DNA of 64,000 nucleotides from Burkholderiales bacterium (GTDB lineage Bacteria > Pseudomonadota > Gammaproteobacteria > Burkholderiales > SG8-41), in the NCBI GenBank assembly GCA_019634975.1, contig JAHCAI010000003.1, forward strand, positions 62,001-126,000, read 5' to 3'. Below the pieces are notes generated by a model. It made no database searches, had not been told where the DNA came from, and saw nothing but the letters and a program-made list of their open reading frames with translations. How positions within the stretch are numbered: position 1 is the stretch's first letter; each line of letters starts with the position of its first letter. Made by a program: the position numbers and the translations under genes. Of this stretch, positions 19,246-29,658 are shown piece by piece.

Positions 19246-19267
19246 AAGTTATTGATTTTATTGATAT
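19244..19267 (-). repeat. 24-bp AT-rich repeat, copy b
   Basis: On the minus strand it reads ATATCAATAAAATCA, AT, AACTTAT, one mismatch to consensus. It begins at the base after the TAA stop of the HD-GYP gene and ends inside the ATG of the MFS gene. It therefore makes up the entire 22-bp intergenic space and replaces the ribosome-binding site. Confidence 0.8.
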
Positions 19268-22200
19268 TTATTCGGGAAGCTGGTAATCCTGTTCGCGGAA
19301 CAGGCGCAGTGTCACAGCGACCACCCGGGGGTCGTAGAGGCTGCCGGAGTGGGCAAGGATTTCCTTCAGCGCGGCCTCGAGACCCAGCGCAGGGCGGTAG
19401 GGGCGATGCGTGCTCATGGATTCGATGACGTCGGCGACGGCGAGTATGCGCGCTTCCAGCATGATGTCCTCACCCTTCAGTCCCTGCGGATAGCCGCTGC
19501 CGTCGAGGCGTTCATGGTGCTGCAGCACGATCTTCGCCACCGGCCACGGGAAGTCGATGTTCTTGAGGATTTCGTAGCCCTTCCCGGCATGGGTTTTCAC
19601 GATTTCATATTCAGCCGCCGAGAGTTTGCCGGGTTTGGACAGGATTTCGGCGGGCACCGTGATCTTGCCGACGTCATGCACATTGCCGGCGACACGCAGC
19701 CCGGTGATGTGCTGTTCGTCGAGGCCGAGTTCCCGGCCGATGGCGGCGGCGAGGTCGCCCACCCGGCGCTCGTGCCCCGAGGTGTAGGGGTCGCGCAACT
19801 CGACCATCTGCGAGATCGCCTCCACGGTGCGCATGATAGAGCCTTCCAGCCGTACAACGTACTCGGTGAGCTGGCGCTCGGCTTCGATGCGCCCGGTGAT
19901 GTCCTGCACCACGGCGATGACCGCCGGGCGCCCGGCATACTCGGTGCGGCTGCCGTGGGTGCCGAGGTTGACGATGCTGCCGTCCCTGCGCAGCGCGCGG
20001 AACTCGTGGCGGATGTCGCGGAATTCGCCGGACAGCACGCCGGCGATCCGGTCGCTGACCAAGGGCCGGTCATCGGGGTGGATCAGCCGCGAGAATCCGG
20101 GGCCCAGGATCTCGTCCGCGGCATAGCCGAGAATTTCGGCAGTGCGCGGGTTGGCGTAGTACAGGGTGTCGGCGTCGATGATCACGATGCCGACGATGGA
20201 CTGCTCGACCAGTCCCTTGAACTTGGCCTCGCTTTCGCGCAGGCGGGCCTCGGCTTCGCGGCGCGCGCTGATGTCGGTCTGGGTGCCCAGCATCATCAGC
20301 GGCCTGCCGTCGTCGCTGCGGGAAACGATCTTGCCGCGGTCGAGTATCCACAGGTAGCGGCCATCGCGGTGGCGCAGGCGGTGCTCGGAACTGTAAATCG
20401 GGATTTCACCGCGCAAGTGGCGCTCGATCTGGCAGGTCGCGTCTTCGATGTCGTCCGGGTGCACGCGTGACTGCCACTCGTCGACAGTATTGCCGATGTC
20501 CTTCTCGCCATAGCCCAGCATGGCTTTCCATTGCCGCGAGTAGAAGGCCTCGTCGGTCTGCACATTCCACTCCCAGACGCCGTGCTCGCCGCCTTCCAGC
20601 GCCAGCTGCCAGCGCTCCTCGGCGATTTTCAGGGCGGCGATTGCCTGCTCGCGCTGGCGTTCGCTTTCCAGCGTATCGAGGGCGTGCGACAGGCCGGCCG
20701 CCATTTCGTCGAGCATGCGCACATTCCCGGCGTCAAAGTAATCGCGCTCGCGTGCATACACGTTCAGTGTGCCGATGACCCGGCCTGCCTCCCGGATCGG
20801 GAACGCAGCGGAGGCGTGGACCCCGGCTGCACTGGCGGCTTCATGCCAGGGCTGCATGTACGGCGTGTCCTGGATGTTGTTGACGACGCGGTGCCGGCCC
20901 TCGCGGATCACCAGCCCGGTGGCGCCGCGGCCCTCCGGACGCTGCGGATCGCTGCTGACCTGCAGGCGGCTGACGTAGCCCGCGTCCTCGCCATGGCGGG
21001 CGACCGGGTTTACCGTCCCGGTTGCCGGGTCGAGCAGCCCCACCCAGGCGAAGGCGAAACCGGCTTCCTCCACGGCAATGCGGCAGGCCTGCGCGAACAG
21101 GGCGTCGCGGTCGTGCAGCCGGATGATCGCGTCATTGGTGGCCGACAGCGCCGCATAGAGATTGCGCTGTTGCTGAAGCTGCAGTTCGCGCTGCTTGCGC
21201 TCGGAGATGTCCTGTACCGTGCAGATGAACAGTTCGACGGAGCGGTCGGCGCGGCGCACGGCGCGCACGTCCATGGCAACGTGGACGGCCCTGCCGTCAG
21301 GGCGCACGAAGCGCTTGTCCATGGCATACCCCTCCGCCTCGCCGCGCATCACGCGTTCGAAATTCGCGAGGTCTTCGGCAAGGTCATCGGGATGGGTCAT
21401 CTCAGTCCAGGTCTTCAGCAGCAGCTGCTCGCGGGGGTGGCCGAGGATTTCGCAGAGCCGGGTGTTGCAGCGCAGCCAGCGCTTTGTCTCCGGCGAGGAG
21501 GTGGCCATGCCGATGAAAGGCAGATCGAAGAACAGCTGCAGCAGGCCTTCGCCCTGGCGCAGCGCGGTGACATCCATCAGGTAGAGATCACAATAGTCCG
21601 CGTGGGGCACGTAGGAGGCGGAATAGATCTGGGTGCCGACGATGAATTCGCGGGCGCCCGTCCGGTTCTCGGCGGCGATCGACTGGATGGCGGTGTCGAG
21701 CTGCTGGGCTTCAGGTGTGCCGCGGGTGGACCGGATCAGCCGCCTCGCGGCGTCGTTCATGAACAGCCGCTCACCGCTGCGCGAGACACTCAGCACGGGA
21801 TTGGTGTTCTGCAGCGGATAGCGCGCCAGTTCAGCGGCCCTTTTCTGCGACTGTATGCGCATGCGCAACTGGCGCAGCAGGATGAAGGCGAGGGCGACGA
21901 CCACGCCGATGATGATCAGCAGGCTGCCGATGCTGATCGCGGCCAGACGGTGCCATGACGACAGCAGCTGCTGTTCCGCGATGCCGACGAACACCAGCAG
22001 CGAGGGTTGGCCCGGGACGCGGCCAAAGGCGAAAATCCGTGCCGTGCGATCGATGCTGCTCTTCGCGCGATAGACGCCGTCTTCTTCGCGCGGCACGCGC
22101 TCCCGCCAGGCCATGGTGTGCATGAAGGACTTGCCGATATCGTCCTCGACATGGGGGCTGCGCATCAGCAGGATGCCGTCGCCCCGGAACAGTGCAATGC

Positions 22201-23041
22201 TGCCGCCGCGGCCGAGTCCGGGCAGCTGCCAGTAGTTGCCGAAGCGTGCGGCGTCCAGTGCCGCGACCACCACGCCGAGGAACTCGCCTCCCGCGCCGCG
22301 CACCGGCCGGCTGGCGCTGACGAACCAGGTGCCGGTGGTCAGGCTGCGCAGGGGGTCGCCGATGAAAAACCCGCTGCCCGGATGGTCGCGGTGATGGCGA
22401 AAGTAGTCGCGCCCGGAAAAATCGAGGCCGGGCGCGTTGCTGTCGGAGTCATGGATCAGGCGGCCGTCGCTGTCGACGACCCAGATGGCTCGCACCAGCG
22501 AGGAGCGGTTGCCGAGGCGTCTCTGCAATTCGCGATCAGGGTCGGCAAGCCGGCCCTCAGCCAGGTCATGCGCGATCTCGCCCAAGGTGAGGTCGACGAC
22601 GCGCATCGCGCTGCCGGTCTGGGTGGCGACGGCATGACGCAGCGCCGATGCCGAACGCTCGCCGGCGAGGAGCGCGTTTTCTCGGGTCCAGGCGAGGCCC
22701 AGCAGCAGCAGGCAGAGCAGCGTAACGATGATGACGGCCAGTCCCGGCGGCAGCCAGCGCAGCGTGCGCTCGCCGATGCGGATCGACTGCTGGAATTCCT
22801 CGGCGATCCGGCCGAAGCGGTCGTCGCTTGCGGACCCGCTGTCCATCCAGCGCAGCACGACGAACAGCGTGCCGCCGGTGACGGCGACGAAGGCCAGCCC
22901 CTTGTGCAGCTCGAACAGGGATGTTGCGCCGCCCTCGTCAATGAAGCTCGACATGAAAAAGCCGATGACGATCCAGCCGCTACCGACCAGCACATAGGCG
23001 AGCGTGGCGAACAGCGGCAGTTTCGATCTGTTGTTCGGCAT
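19268..23041 (-). CDS. Large membrane sensor with PAS, GAF and HD-GYP domains
   Basis: A 1257-residue predicted c-di-GMP phosphodiesterase. Three N-terminal helices precede an extracellular Cache-like region (about residues 130-350), then another helix (LLIIIGVVVALAFIL). Four PAS-type domains and one GAF (after CRIAVEEAGFAFAWVGLL) follow. The C-terminal HD-GYP domain is intact: HERRVGDLA, NVHDVGK, HAGKGYEIL, HHERLDGSGYPQGL and ADVIESMSTHRPYRP. No GGDEF domain is present. A GTG at 23089 would add 16 residues; the ATG at 23041 is preferred here. It probably senses an external ligand and lowers c-di-GMP. Confidence 0.9.
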   Translation of the reverse strand: MPNNRSKLPLFATLAYVLVGSGWIVIGFFMSSFIDEGGATSLFELHKGLAFVAVTGGTLFVVLRWMDSGSASDDRFGRIAEEFQQSIRIGERTLRWLPPGLAVIIVTLLCLLLLGLAWTRENALLAGERSASALRHAVATQTGSAMRVVDLTLGEIAHDLAEGRLADPDRELQRRLGNRSSLVRAIWVVDSDGRLIHDSDSNAPGLDFSGRDYFRHHRDHPGSGFFIGDPLRSLTTGTWFVSASRPVRGAGGEFLGVVVAALDAARFGNYWQLPGLGRGGSIALFRGDGILLMRSPHVEDDIGKSFMHTMAWRERVPREEDGVYRAKSSIDRTARIFAFGRVPGQPSLLVFVGIAEQQLLSSWHRLAAISIGSLLIIIGVVVALAFILLRQLRMRIQSQKRAAELARYPLQNTNPVLSVSRSGERLFMNDAARRLIRSTRGTPEAQQLDTAIQSIAAENRTGAREFIVGTQIYSASYVPHADYCDLYLMDVTALRQGEGLLQLFFDLPFIGMATSSPETKRWLRCNTRLCEILGHPREQLLLKTWTEMTHPDDLAEDLANFERVMRGEAEGYAMDKRFVRPDGRAVHVAMDVRAVRRADRSVELFICTVQDISERKQRELQLQQQRNLYAALSATNDAIIRLHDRDALFAQACRIAVEEAGFAFAWVGLLDPATGTVNPVARHGEDAGYVSRLQVSSDPQRPEGRGATGLVIREGRHRVVNNIQDTPYMQPWHEAASAAGVHASAAFPIREAGRVIGTLNVYARERDYFDAGNVRMLDEMAAGLSHALDTLESERQREQAIAALKIAEERWQLALEGGEHGVWEWNVQTDEAFYSRQWKAMLGYGEKDIGNTVDEWQSRVHPDDIEDATCQIERHLRGEIPIYSSEHRLRHRDGRYLWILDRGKIVSRSDDGRPLMMLGTQTDISARREAEARLRESEAKFKGLVEQSIVGIVIIDADTLYYANPRTAEILGYAADEILGPGFSRLIHPDDRPLVSDRIAGVLSGEFRDIRHEFRALRRDGSIVNLGTHGSRTEYAGRPAVIAVVQDITGRIEAERQLTEYVVRLEGSIMRTVEAISQMVELRDPYTSGHERRVGDLAAAIGRELGLDEQHITGLRVAGNVHDVGKITVPAEILSKPGKLSAAEYEIVKTHAGKGYEILKNIDFPWPVAKIVLQHHERLDGSGYPQGLKGEDIMLEARILAVADVIESMSTHRPYRPALGLEAALKEILAHSGSLYDPRVVAVTLRLFREQDYQLPE

Positions 23042-23215
23042 CTTGATTGCAGATCCGTGCGCGGTGCGGCTTGTGTCGCTGCGACTCACGCCCGTCGTAT
23101 CAGGTTCCCTCGATCAACCGGCCATGTGGCCTTAAGCCCGGGTCTCGCACGGCGAGTGCTGCCGGCTCCAGGGCTGCTGTTCCGGGCGCCACCGGGATCG
23201 GTGCCCCGTTTTGTC

Positions 23216-23240
23216 TGCAATGCATCAGCCATGCATTGCA
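23216..23240. promoter_or_regulatory. Perfect 10-bp inverted repeat upstream of the HD-GYP gene
   Basis: TGCAATGCAT (23216-23225), CAGCC, ATGCATTGCA (23231-23240). The arms are perfect and the centre is five bases. It lies about 130-200 bases ahead of the possible HD-GYP starts in an otherwise unremarkable 240-290-base gap and has no adjacent T-run, so an operator is more likely than a terminator. Confidence 0.45.
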
Positions 23241-23332
23241 ACTGCTTGTATATGTGAAGATTTTTTGATTTTTCCGAACAGGCAGGATGCCGCAACCGGT
23301 ACTGCGGCGTCAACCGGCGTTGCAGTGCCGGG

Positions 23333-24423
<1,091 letters not shown>

Positions 24424-24427
<4 letters not shown>

Positions 24428-25011
24428 TTGAAATCCCCCTCGCGCCAGCGCGTCACCGTGTAACGCGACAGCTTCACGTCGGGATGCCAGAAGTCCGGCG
24501 GCAGGCCGGCCTTGTACTTGAGGTGGTGGAGGAAGTCGACCGGGTCTCCGAGTTCCTCCCACACCTGCGGCAGGAAGGTGCCGTGGTGGCGGCCGTAGTC
24601 GAAAATCACGCCGTCGATGCCGGGGCGCAGGCGGGCGACTGCCGCCGCTTCGTCCGCCGCTTCAAGCGCTTCGGGCGCAGACAGCAGCGAGACTTCGATC
24701 TCGGTGCGTGCCAGTTCATCGCGCGAAAGCGGCGCAAACCGCGGGTCGCGGAAGGCCGCGGCCTCGGCATTGGCGGCGACGTCTTCAGCCAGCGGCCGCC
24801 GCGCTTCCAGCGAACCGATGCAGCCGCGCAGCCTGCCGTCCTGTTTCAGGGTCACGAACACCGCGCCCGGGCGGCGCAGCCAGTCGGCGTCCGTCGCGGG
24901 CGCGTTTGCGTCGACATCAAGGCGGCGCGCGATCGCCGCGCGCGCGATGGCGAGCAGGCGGCGGCCGTGTTCCGCGTCGGCGGCGTTCTGTCGTTCAGTG
25001 TTGGCGTTCAT
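24424..25011 (-). CDS. amrA: AmmeMemoRadiSam system protein A (AMMECR1 domain)
   Basis: A 195-residue protein with the AMMECR1 fold. The diagnostic LRGCIGSLEARRPLAEDV stretch lies near residue 65, followed by DPRFAPLSRDEL, IEVSLLSAPE and HHGTFLPQVWEELGD. The biochemical role is unknown. Translation is placed at the ATG at 25011 (MNANTERQN); a further 14 codons upstream are open. Its start overlaps the end of the Memo gene by 17 bases and its stop overlaps amrS by 4, so the three genes form one operon. Confidence 0.9.
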
Positions 25012-25807
25012 GGTAGGCAAATGCGGCGTAACCGACGACGCGGCTGCGGTCACCGGCGGTATCGCCCGAGTTGCGCAGGTCGAGCCGCACCGGCTGCAGG
25101 CTGCGCCGTTGCGCGACGAGGTTCAGGCCGTTGACCGGGCAGGCGCCGCAGGCCTGTTCCGGATCGAGATCGGCGTGCAGTCCGGCAATGGCGCCCGCGG
25201 TTTCGAGGTCGAGGCGTTGTGCCTCGGCATAGCGGTGGTAATGCGACAGGTCGGAGCTGACCACGATGAGCGTTTCCTCGCCGCCCCACAGCCGTTCGAT
25301 CACCTGCGCGACTTCCTCCGGCGTGGCGTCACCGACCACGAGCGGCAGCAGGCCGAAATCGCCGAGCACCGTCTGCAGGAAGGGCAAATGCACTTCCAGC
25401 GAGTGTTCATCGGCATGCGCGCGGTCACTGACGACAACCTGTGGCAGGTCGCGCAGCGCGGCGAGGGCGTCTGCATCGATGCGCAGGTCGCCCAGCGGTG
25501 TGCGGAAGGCGCGCGCCGCCGGCACGGCGAGGCCGCGCAGGGCCACGCGGTGGGCCGGACCCAGCAGCACGACGCGGCGGATGCGGTCGCGCAGCGGCTT
25601 GATCAGCGCATAGGCGCTGGCGGCGACCGGACCTGAATACATGTAGCCCGCGTGGGGGGCGATGATGGCCTTGGGCGGGCGCCTTGCCGGTTCCGCCGCC
25701 GCGTCAAGCAGCGCGGCGAGGGTGTGCGACAGCTCGCCGCGGTCGGCCGGGTAGAACAGGCCGGCGACGGCGGGCGGGCGGATGACGGTGGCGGTTGTCG
25801 TTACCAT
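24995..25807 (-). CDS. amrB: AmmeMemoRadiSam system protein B (Memo-like)
   Basis: A 270-residue Memo-family protein, structurally related to aromatic-ring-cleaving non-haem iron dioxygenases. The conserved IIAPHAGYMYSGPVA lies near residue 48. The rest of the presumed metal site is visible in DEHSLEVHLPFLQ (near residue 133) and VVSSDLSHYH (near 187). Cys219 and Cys222 (ACGACPVNG) lie in the C-terminal part. It is the first gene of the amrB-amrA-amrS operon and is transcribed divergently from ispD. Confidence 0.92.
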   Translation of the reverse strand: MVTTTATVIRPPAVAGLFYPADRGELSHTLAALLDAAAEPARRPPKAIIAPHAGYMYSGPVAASAYALIKPLRDRIRRVVLLGPAHRVALRGLAVPAARAFRTPLGDLRIDADALAALRDLPQVVVSDRAHADEHSLEVHLPFLQTVLGDFGLLPLVVGDATPEEVAQVIERLWGGEETLIVVSSDLSHYHRYAEAQRLDLETAGAIAGLHADLDPEQACGACPVNGLNLVAQRRSLQPVRLDLRNSGDTAGDRSRVVGYAAFAYHERQH

Positions 25808-25889
25808 GGACGGAAATGCGGGTCATTGCCGCGGTGATCAAGGGCAACGCTGAAAAAAATTCGGCGCGCCCGGCTTGCGTGCCTTACGC

Positions 25890-25911
25890 TGCTATAATGC
25901 CAATAAAATCA
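25890..25911 (+). promoter_or_regulatory. Extended -10 promoter ahead of ispD with degenerate AT repeat
   Basis: TGCTATAAT (25890-25898) is an extended -10 element with a perfect TATAAT and no convincing -35. It overlaps ATGCCAATAAAATCA (25897-25911), which shares 13 of 15 bases with the first block of the 24-bp AT-rich repeat. The second block is not conserved, so the resemblance may be coincidental. Confidence 0.45.
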
Positions 25912-25980
25912 TGAGATTACGAGTAAAGTTGCGAGTCTTTGCTGACCGCTGCCGCAATCCGGCCGGCTCGACATGCAGCG

Positions 25981-26700
25981 ATGGATCAGATGCCGAACCA
26001 GCCTAAGCATGTCGCCCTGATACCGGCCGCGGGCAGCGGTTCGCGCATGGGCTCGGCCACGCCCAAGCAGTATGCGCCGCTTGCCGGCCGCCCGCTGATC
26101 GAACATGCCGTGCACACGCTGTGCCGGCATCCCCGCATCGACCAGGTGTTCGTCGTGCTGGCGCCGGGGGATCGCGATTTTGCCGCCTGTGACTGGCGGT
26201 GCTGCGGCGACAAGCTGATGCCGCTCTATTGCGGCGGCGAGACCCGTGCCGCCAGCGTGTTCAATGGCCTGCTTGCAGCCAACGATGCGATCGACGGCAA
26301 CGACTGGGTGCTGGTGCATGACGCCGCGCGTCCCTGCCTGACGGCTGCCGACATCGACCGGCTGCTGGCGGCGCTGAAGGACAGCGAGGTCGGCGGCCTG
26401 CTCGCCGTGCCGGTGGCCGATACCCTGAAGCGCGCCAATGCCGAAGGCGAAGTGCTGCAGACCGTGGCGCGCGAGCAGTTGTGGCGCGCGCAGACGCCGC
26501 AGATGTTCCGTTACCGGGTGCTGATCGAGGCCCTGCGTCGTGCCGACATCGCTGCGGTGACCGACGAGGCCAGTGCGGTCGAGCAGACCGGCGCACGGCC
26601 GCTGCTGGTCGGGGGCAGCACCGGCAACTTCAAGGTGACTTATCCCGAAGACCTGGCGCTGGCCGAGCTGGTGCTGCAACAATTTCACGGAAAGCGATGA
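25981..26700 (+). CDS. ispD: 2-C-methyl-D-erythritol 4-phosphate cytidylyltransferase
   Basis: A 239-residue enzyme of the non-mevalonate isoprenoid pathway that joins CTP to methylerythritol phosphate. The nucleotide-binding start [19 protein letters not shown] lies near residue 12. [14 protein letters not shown] and the late PQMFRYRVL and TDEASAVEQ segments are typical. The start is placed at the ATG at 25981; the ATG at 25990 is equally possible, and an upstream TTG is unlikely. The ispF start overlaps its stop, as in many proteobacteria. Confidence 0.95.
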   Translation: MDQMPNQPKHVALIPAAGSGSRMGSATPKQYAPLAGRPLIEHAVHTLCRHPRIDQVFVVLAPGDRDFAACDWRCCGDKLMPLYCGGETRAASVFNGLLAANDAIDGNDWVLVHDAARPCLTAADIDRLLAALKDSEVGGLLAVPVADTLKRANAEGEVLQTVAREQLWRAQTPQMFRYRVLIEALRRADIAAVTDEASAVEQTGARPLLVGGSTGNFKVTYPEDLALAELVLQQFHGKR

Positions 26701-27182
26701 TGCGGATCGGACAGGGTTTTGACGTGCACGCGCTGGTCGAGGGCCGGCCGCTGGTGATCGGCGGCGTGACCATTCCCCACGAGCGGGGACTCGCCGGACA
26801 TTCGGATGCCGACGTGCTGCTGCATGCGCTCTGCGATGCGCTGATCGGCGCGGCGGGCCTCGGCGACATCGGCCGTCATTTTCCGGACACCGATCCGCGC
26901 TACAAGGGTATCGACAGCCGCGAGTTGCTGCGTGCCGTGATGCGCCTGCTGCGGGAGGGAGGCTACGGCGTCGTCAATGTGGATGCGACCATCATCGCGC
27001 AGGCGCCGAAAATGGCACCGCATATCCCGGGGATGAGGGCCAATATCGCGGCCGACCTCGGCATCGCCGAAACGGAGGTCAACATCAAGGCCAAGACCGC
27101 CGAGAAGCTCGGATTCCTCGGTCGCGGCGAGGGCATCGTCGCCGAGACGGTGGTGCTGATCCGGCGCGGAACAGGCGGCTGA
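26697..27182 (+). CDS. ispF: 2-C-methyl-D-erythritol 2,4-cyclodiphosphate synthase
   Basis: A 161-residue enzyme that cyclises the product of IspE, two steps after IspD. Zinc ligands are in [10 protein letters not shown] (Asp and His near residues 10-12) and the third in [31 protein letters not shown] and the [13 protein letters not shown] segment are family-typical, and [10 protein letters not shown] closes the CDP-binding site. Two adjacent ATGs overlap the ispD stop (26697 and 26700), so translation is coupled. Confidence 0.96.
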   Translation: MMRIGQGFDVHALVEGRPLVIGGVTIPHERGLAGHSDADVLLHALCDALIGAAGLGDIGRHFPDTDPRYKGIDSRELLRAVMRLLREGGYGVVNVDATIIAQAPKMAPHIPGMRANIAADLGIAETEVNIKAKTAEKLGFLGRGEGIVAETVVLIRRGTGG

Positions 27183-27205
27183 ACGCGACTCCTTCAGGCC
27201 GCCCC

Positions 27206-27733
27206 TTGCGGCTTTTTTTCGCGCTGTGGCCGCAGCCCGCGCTGCGCACCGCACTGGCCGCTGCGGCGCGCCGCCTGCAGCCCGGATGCGGCGGCCGCAT
27301 GCCGGCGGCGCGCAATCTGCACCTGACGCTGGCTTTTCTGGGGGATGTCGCTGCCGGGCGCCTGCCGGAGCTCGCGGAAATCGCCGGCGAGGCCGCAGCC
27401 GCGGTGCCGCCATTCACGATGGGGCTCGAGTGTTTCGGCTGGTGGCCGCGCCAGCGGCTGGTCTGGGCGGCGCCCGTGGCTTGTCCGCCGGCGCTGCAGG
27501 TACTGGCCGAGGTGCTCGCCGGCGGCCTGCGCGCCGCGGGATTCCGCAGCGAGCGACGCCGCTTCCTGCCCCATGTCACGCTGCTGCGCGATGCGCGGCA
27601 TGCGCCGGCCGCCGCGGCGGAGCGGTTGCCGCAATGGCGGGTGTCTGAACTCGTGCTGGCGGTCTCGGAGCCAGGCGCCGGCGGTCCGCGTTACCGCAGC
27701 CTCGGGGTCTGGCCCCTGACTGCAGGACTATAA
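27206..27733 (+). CDS. thpR: RNA 2',3'-cyclic phosphodiesterase
   Basis: A 175-residue member of the 2H phosphoesterase family. Both catalytic H-x-T motifs are present, HLTLAFLG near residue 38 and HVTLLRD near residue 123. The N-terminal RLFFALWP is the usual ThpR start. The best start is a TTG at 27206 with no visible ribosome-binding site. The frame stays open back to a CTG overlapping the ispF stop, so the exact start is uncertain. It probably shares the ispDF transcript. Confidence 0.87.
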   Translation: MRLFFALWPQPALRTALAAAARRLQPGCGGRMPAARNLHLTLAFLGDVAAGRLPELAEIAGEAAAAVPPFTMGLECFGWWPRQRLVWAAPVACPPALQVLAEVLAGGLRAAGFRSERRRFLPHVTLLRDARHAPAAAAERLPQWRVSELVLAVSEPGAGGPRYRSLGVWPLTAGL

Positions 27734-27780
27734 TTCCCTGATGAAACCGGCAAGCGGCCTGCGGCTCGGGCAGAGACCTC

Positions 27781-28260
27781 ATGGACGGCGCTGACTGGGC
27801 CGCTGCGTTTGCGCGGCGCGAGCCCGAGCGCGCGCCGCCGGATGCGCTCGTGCTGCCGCACTGGGACGGCGCGCAATGGGGTGCCTTGCTGCGGTTCACC
27901 GCGCCGCGATCCTTCCGCGCCAGCGAAGTGGTGATCCAGCGCGCGGCTGCCGACCGCACGCTGTACCTGGTCGCGGCCGGATCCCTGGAAGTCGGCGTGA
28001 CCCATGTCGACGGCGTCAGCATGACACCGCTCGCGCGCATCGGCGCCGGCAGCATACTGGGCGAGCAGTCCTTCTTCGACGGCCAGCCGCGGTCTGCCAA
28101 TGTCTGGGCCGTCACCGACGGCACATTGTTGCTGCTGCCCTTCGAGGATTTCACCCGTTTCGGCGAGGCCGAGCCGGCGCTGGCGCGCGATTTTCTGTTT
28201 GCCATGGCCCGCGTGCTGTCGGTGCGTTTGCGCAACACCTCATTTCGCGTGCGGCGCTGA
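27781..28260 (+). CDS. Cyclic nucleotide-binding-domain protein without effector domain
   Basis: A 159-residue protein made almost wholly of a Crp-like cNMP-binding barrel. The core LYLVAAGSLEVGV is followed by IGAGSILGEQSFFDGQPRSA, the phosphate-binding cassette, near residues 100-119. No helix-turn-helix follows, so it is unlikely to be a transcription factor by itself. A TATAAT at 27729-27734 could be its -10. Its 3' end overlaps the 3' end of the opposing kinase gene by 21 bases. Possible roles are a ligand-dependent partner protein or a stand-alone sensor. Confidence 0.8.
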   Translation: MDGADWAAAFARREPERAPPDALVLPHWDGAQWGALLRFTAPRSFRASEVVIQRAAADRTLYLVAAGSLEVGVTHVDGVSMTPLARIGAGSILGEQSFFDGQPRSANVWAVTDGTLLLLPFEDFTRFGEAEPALARDFLFAMARVLSVRLRNTSFRVRR

Positions 28261-29556
28261 CGGCAGTTCGATGCGGGCGCGCAGCCCGCCGCCGTCGCGC
28301 GGCAGCAGGCGGATGCGCCCGCCATGCAGGCGCACGATGCGGTCGACGATCGCGAGTCCGAGGCCCGTGCCGCTGCTCGAGCGCGCGCTGTCCATGCGGG
28401 TGAAGGGCTGCAGCATGCGCGCGGTCTCTGTCTCGGGGATGCCCGGACCGCGATCCAGCACTTCGATGAACGCGCCGCCGTTGTTCACGCCGCTGACGAC
28501 CTCCACATTGCCGCCGCCATGGCGCAGCGCGTTGTCAATCAGGTTGGACAGCACGCGTTGCATCGCGCGTGTGCGCAGCGGCAGCAGCGGCAGGGGTGCC
28601 GGCGTGAAGCTTACCGCCTTGCCCGTACGCGTGTAGCGCTCGATCACCGATTGCGCCAGTGCGTTGAGATCGGATTGCCCGGTCACGGTCTCCGCATCGG
28701 GCGCTCGTGCAAAGTCGAGGAACTGGCTGATCGCGGCATCGATGTCGCCGATGTCCTGGGCGACGCCGGCCTTGAGGTCGGCGCTGCCGCGGTCGTCCAG
28801 CATTTCGAGGGCGATGCGGATGCGCGCCAGTGGCGTGCGCAGGTCGTGCGAGACCCCGGCAAGCAGCAGCGCGCGCTCTTCGTCCTGGCGCCGGATGTCG
28901 GCCGCCATCTGGTTGAAGGTGCGCGCCAGCGAGCGGATTTCCTCGGGTCCTGTCTCGGCGACCGGCGACGGTGTCGCCCCGCGGCCGAGCTCCACGGCCG
29001 CGCGCGTCAGCTGGCGCAGCGGACGGTTGATGCGCGCAACGATCACGAAGGCGCCGAGCACCGAGAGCGCCAGCACCAGCGCTCCCCAGCCGATCCAGCG
29101 CAGTGAACTGTCGCGCTCGATGCGCGAGCGCGGCAGCGTGACCCAGAACTCTTCCTCATCGATGCGGAAGCTCACCCAGACGCCGGCAACCCCGTTGCGT
29201 TCCAGCGCGAGGCGGGTCCGGGGACCGAGGTCCTGCTGAAGGCGGTCCTGCATGATGCGCAGGAAAGGGCGTTCGGGCAGCGCCGGTACGGCCTCCTGCG
29301 GATCGCCGGCATAGACCTGTATGCCTTCGCGCTGTGCCAGCTCGTCGAGCAGGGCAAAACGGCGCGCCGGATCGGCGGTCACCAGTGCAGCGCGGGTGAG
29401 GTTGACCACGCTGGCCACCTGCTGCGCCGCCTGCAGGGCGCGCGGCTCGATCTCGGAGGCGCGGAATATCTGCAGCCAGGCGAGGTGGGCTACGGCCAGC
29501 AGCGCTGCGATCAGCAGCACGCTGCGCCACAGCAGCGTTCGCGGCCAGAGGGTCAT
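28240..29556 (-). CDS. envZ: EnvZ-type sensor histidine kinase
   Basis: A 438-residue inner-membrane kinase. It has helices near residues 9-29 and 155-176, a periplasmic domain between them and a HAMP linker. The H-box is SHDLRTPLARIRIALEML (His near residue 242), then N-box NLIDNALRHGG, G1 DRGPGIPE and G2 GTGLGLAIV. The ATG at 29556 is the likely start; the longer frame reads through a heptamer repeat array. It lies downstream of the ompR-type gene, separated by that array. A role in osmotic or envelope stress is inferred from family only. Confidence 0.88.
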   Translation of the reverse strand: MTLWPRTLLWRSVLLIAALLAVAHLAWLQIFRASEIEPRALQAAQQVASVVNLTRAALVTADPARRFALLDELAQREGIQVYAGDPQEAVPALPERPFLRIMQDRLQQDLGPRTRLALERNGVAGVWVSFRIDEEEFWVTLPRSRIERDSSLRWIGWGALVLALSVLGAFVIVARINRPLRQLTRAAVELGRGATPSPVAETGPEEIRSLARTFNQMAADIRRQDEERALLLAGVSHDLRTPLARIRIALEMLDDRGSADLKAGVAQDIGDIDAAISQFLDFARAPDAETVTGQSDLNALAQSVIERYTRTGKAVSFTPAPLPLLPLRTRAMQRVLSNLIDNALRHGGGNVEVVSGVNNGGAFIEVLDRGPGIPETETARMLQPFTRMDSARSSSGTGLGLAIVDRIVRLHGGRIRLLPRDGGGLRARIELPSAPHAK

Positions 29557-29570
29557 TGCTGAAGGGCAGG

Positions 29571-29657
29571 TGATTGGTAAATGGTGAATGGTAATTGGCG
29601 GAGAGGGATTGCAGTCATGGTTTTGCCATTCACCAATCACCATTTGCCAATTACCGG
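29571..29657. repeat. Heptamer hairpin array H2
   Basis: TGATTGG, TAAATGG, TGAATGG and TAATTGG run from 29571 to 29598. After a 27-base centre come CCATTCA, CCAATCA, CCATTTG, CCAATTA and CCGG (29626-29657). It lies between the ompR-type stop and the envZ-type start, so it is in the middle of a two-component operon. Confidence 0.72.
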
Positions 29658-29658
29658 T

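Noticed and set aside
25939..25980. TTG start for ispD adding 14 residues
   Set aside because: The added residues are not part of the enzyme fold, and two ATGs sit at the expected position.
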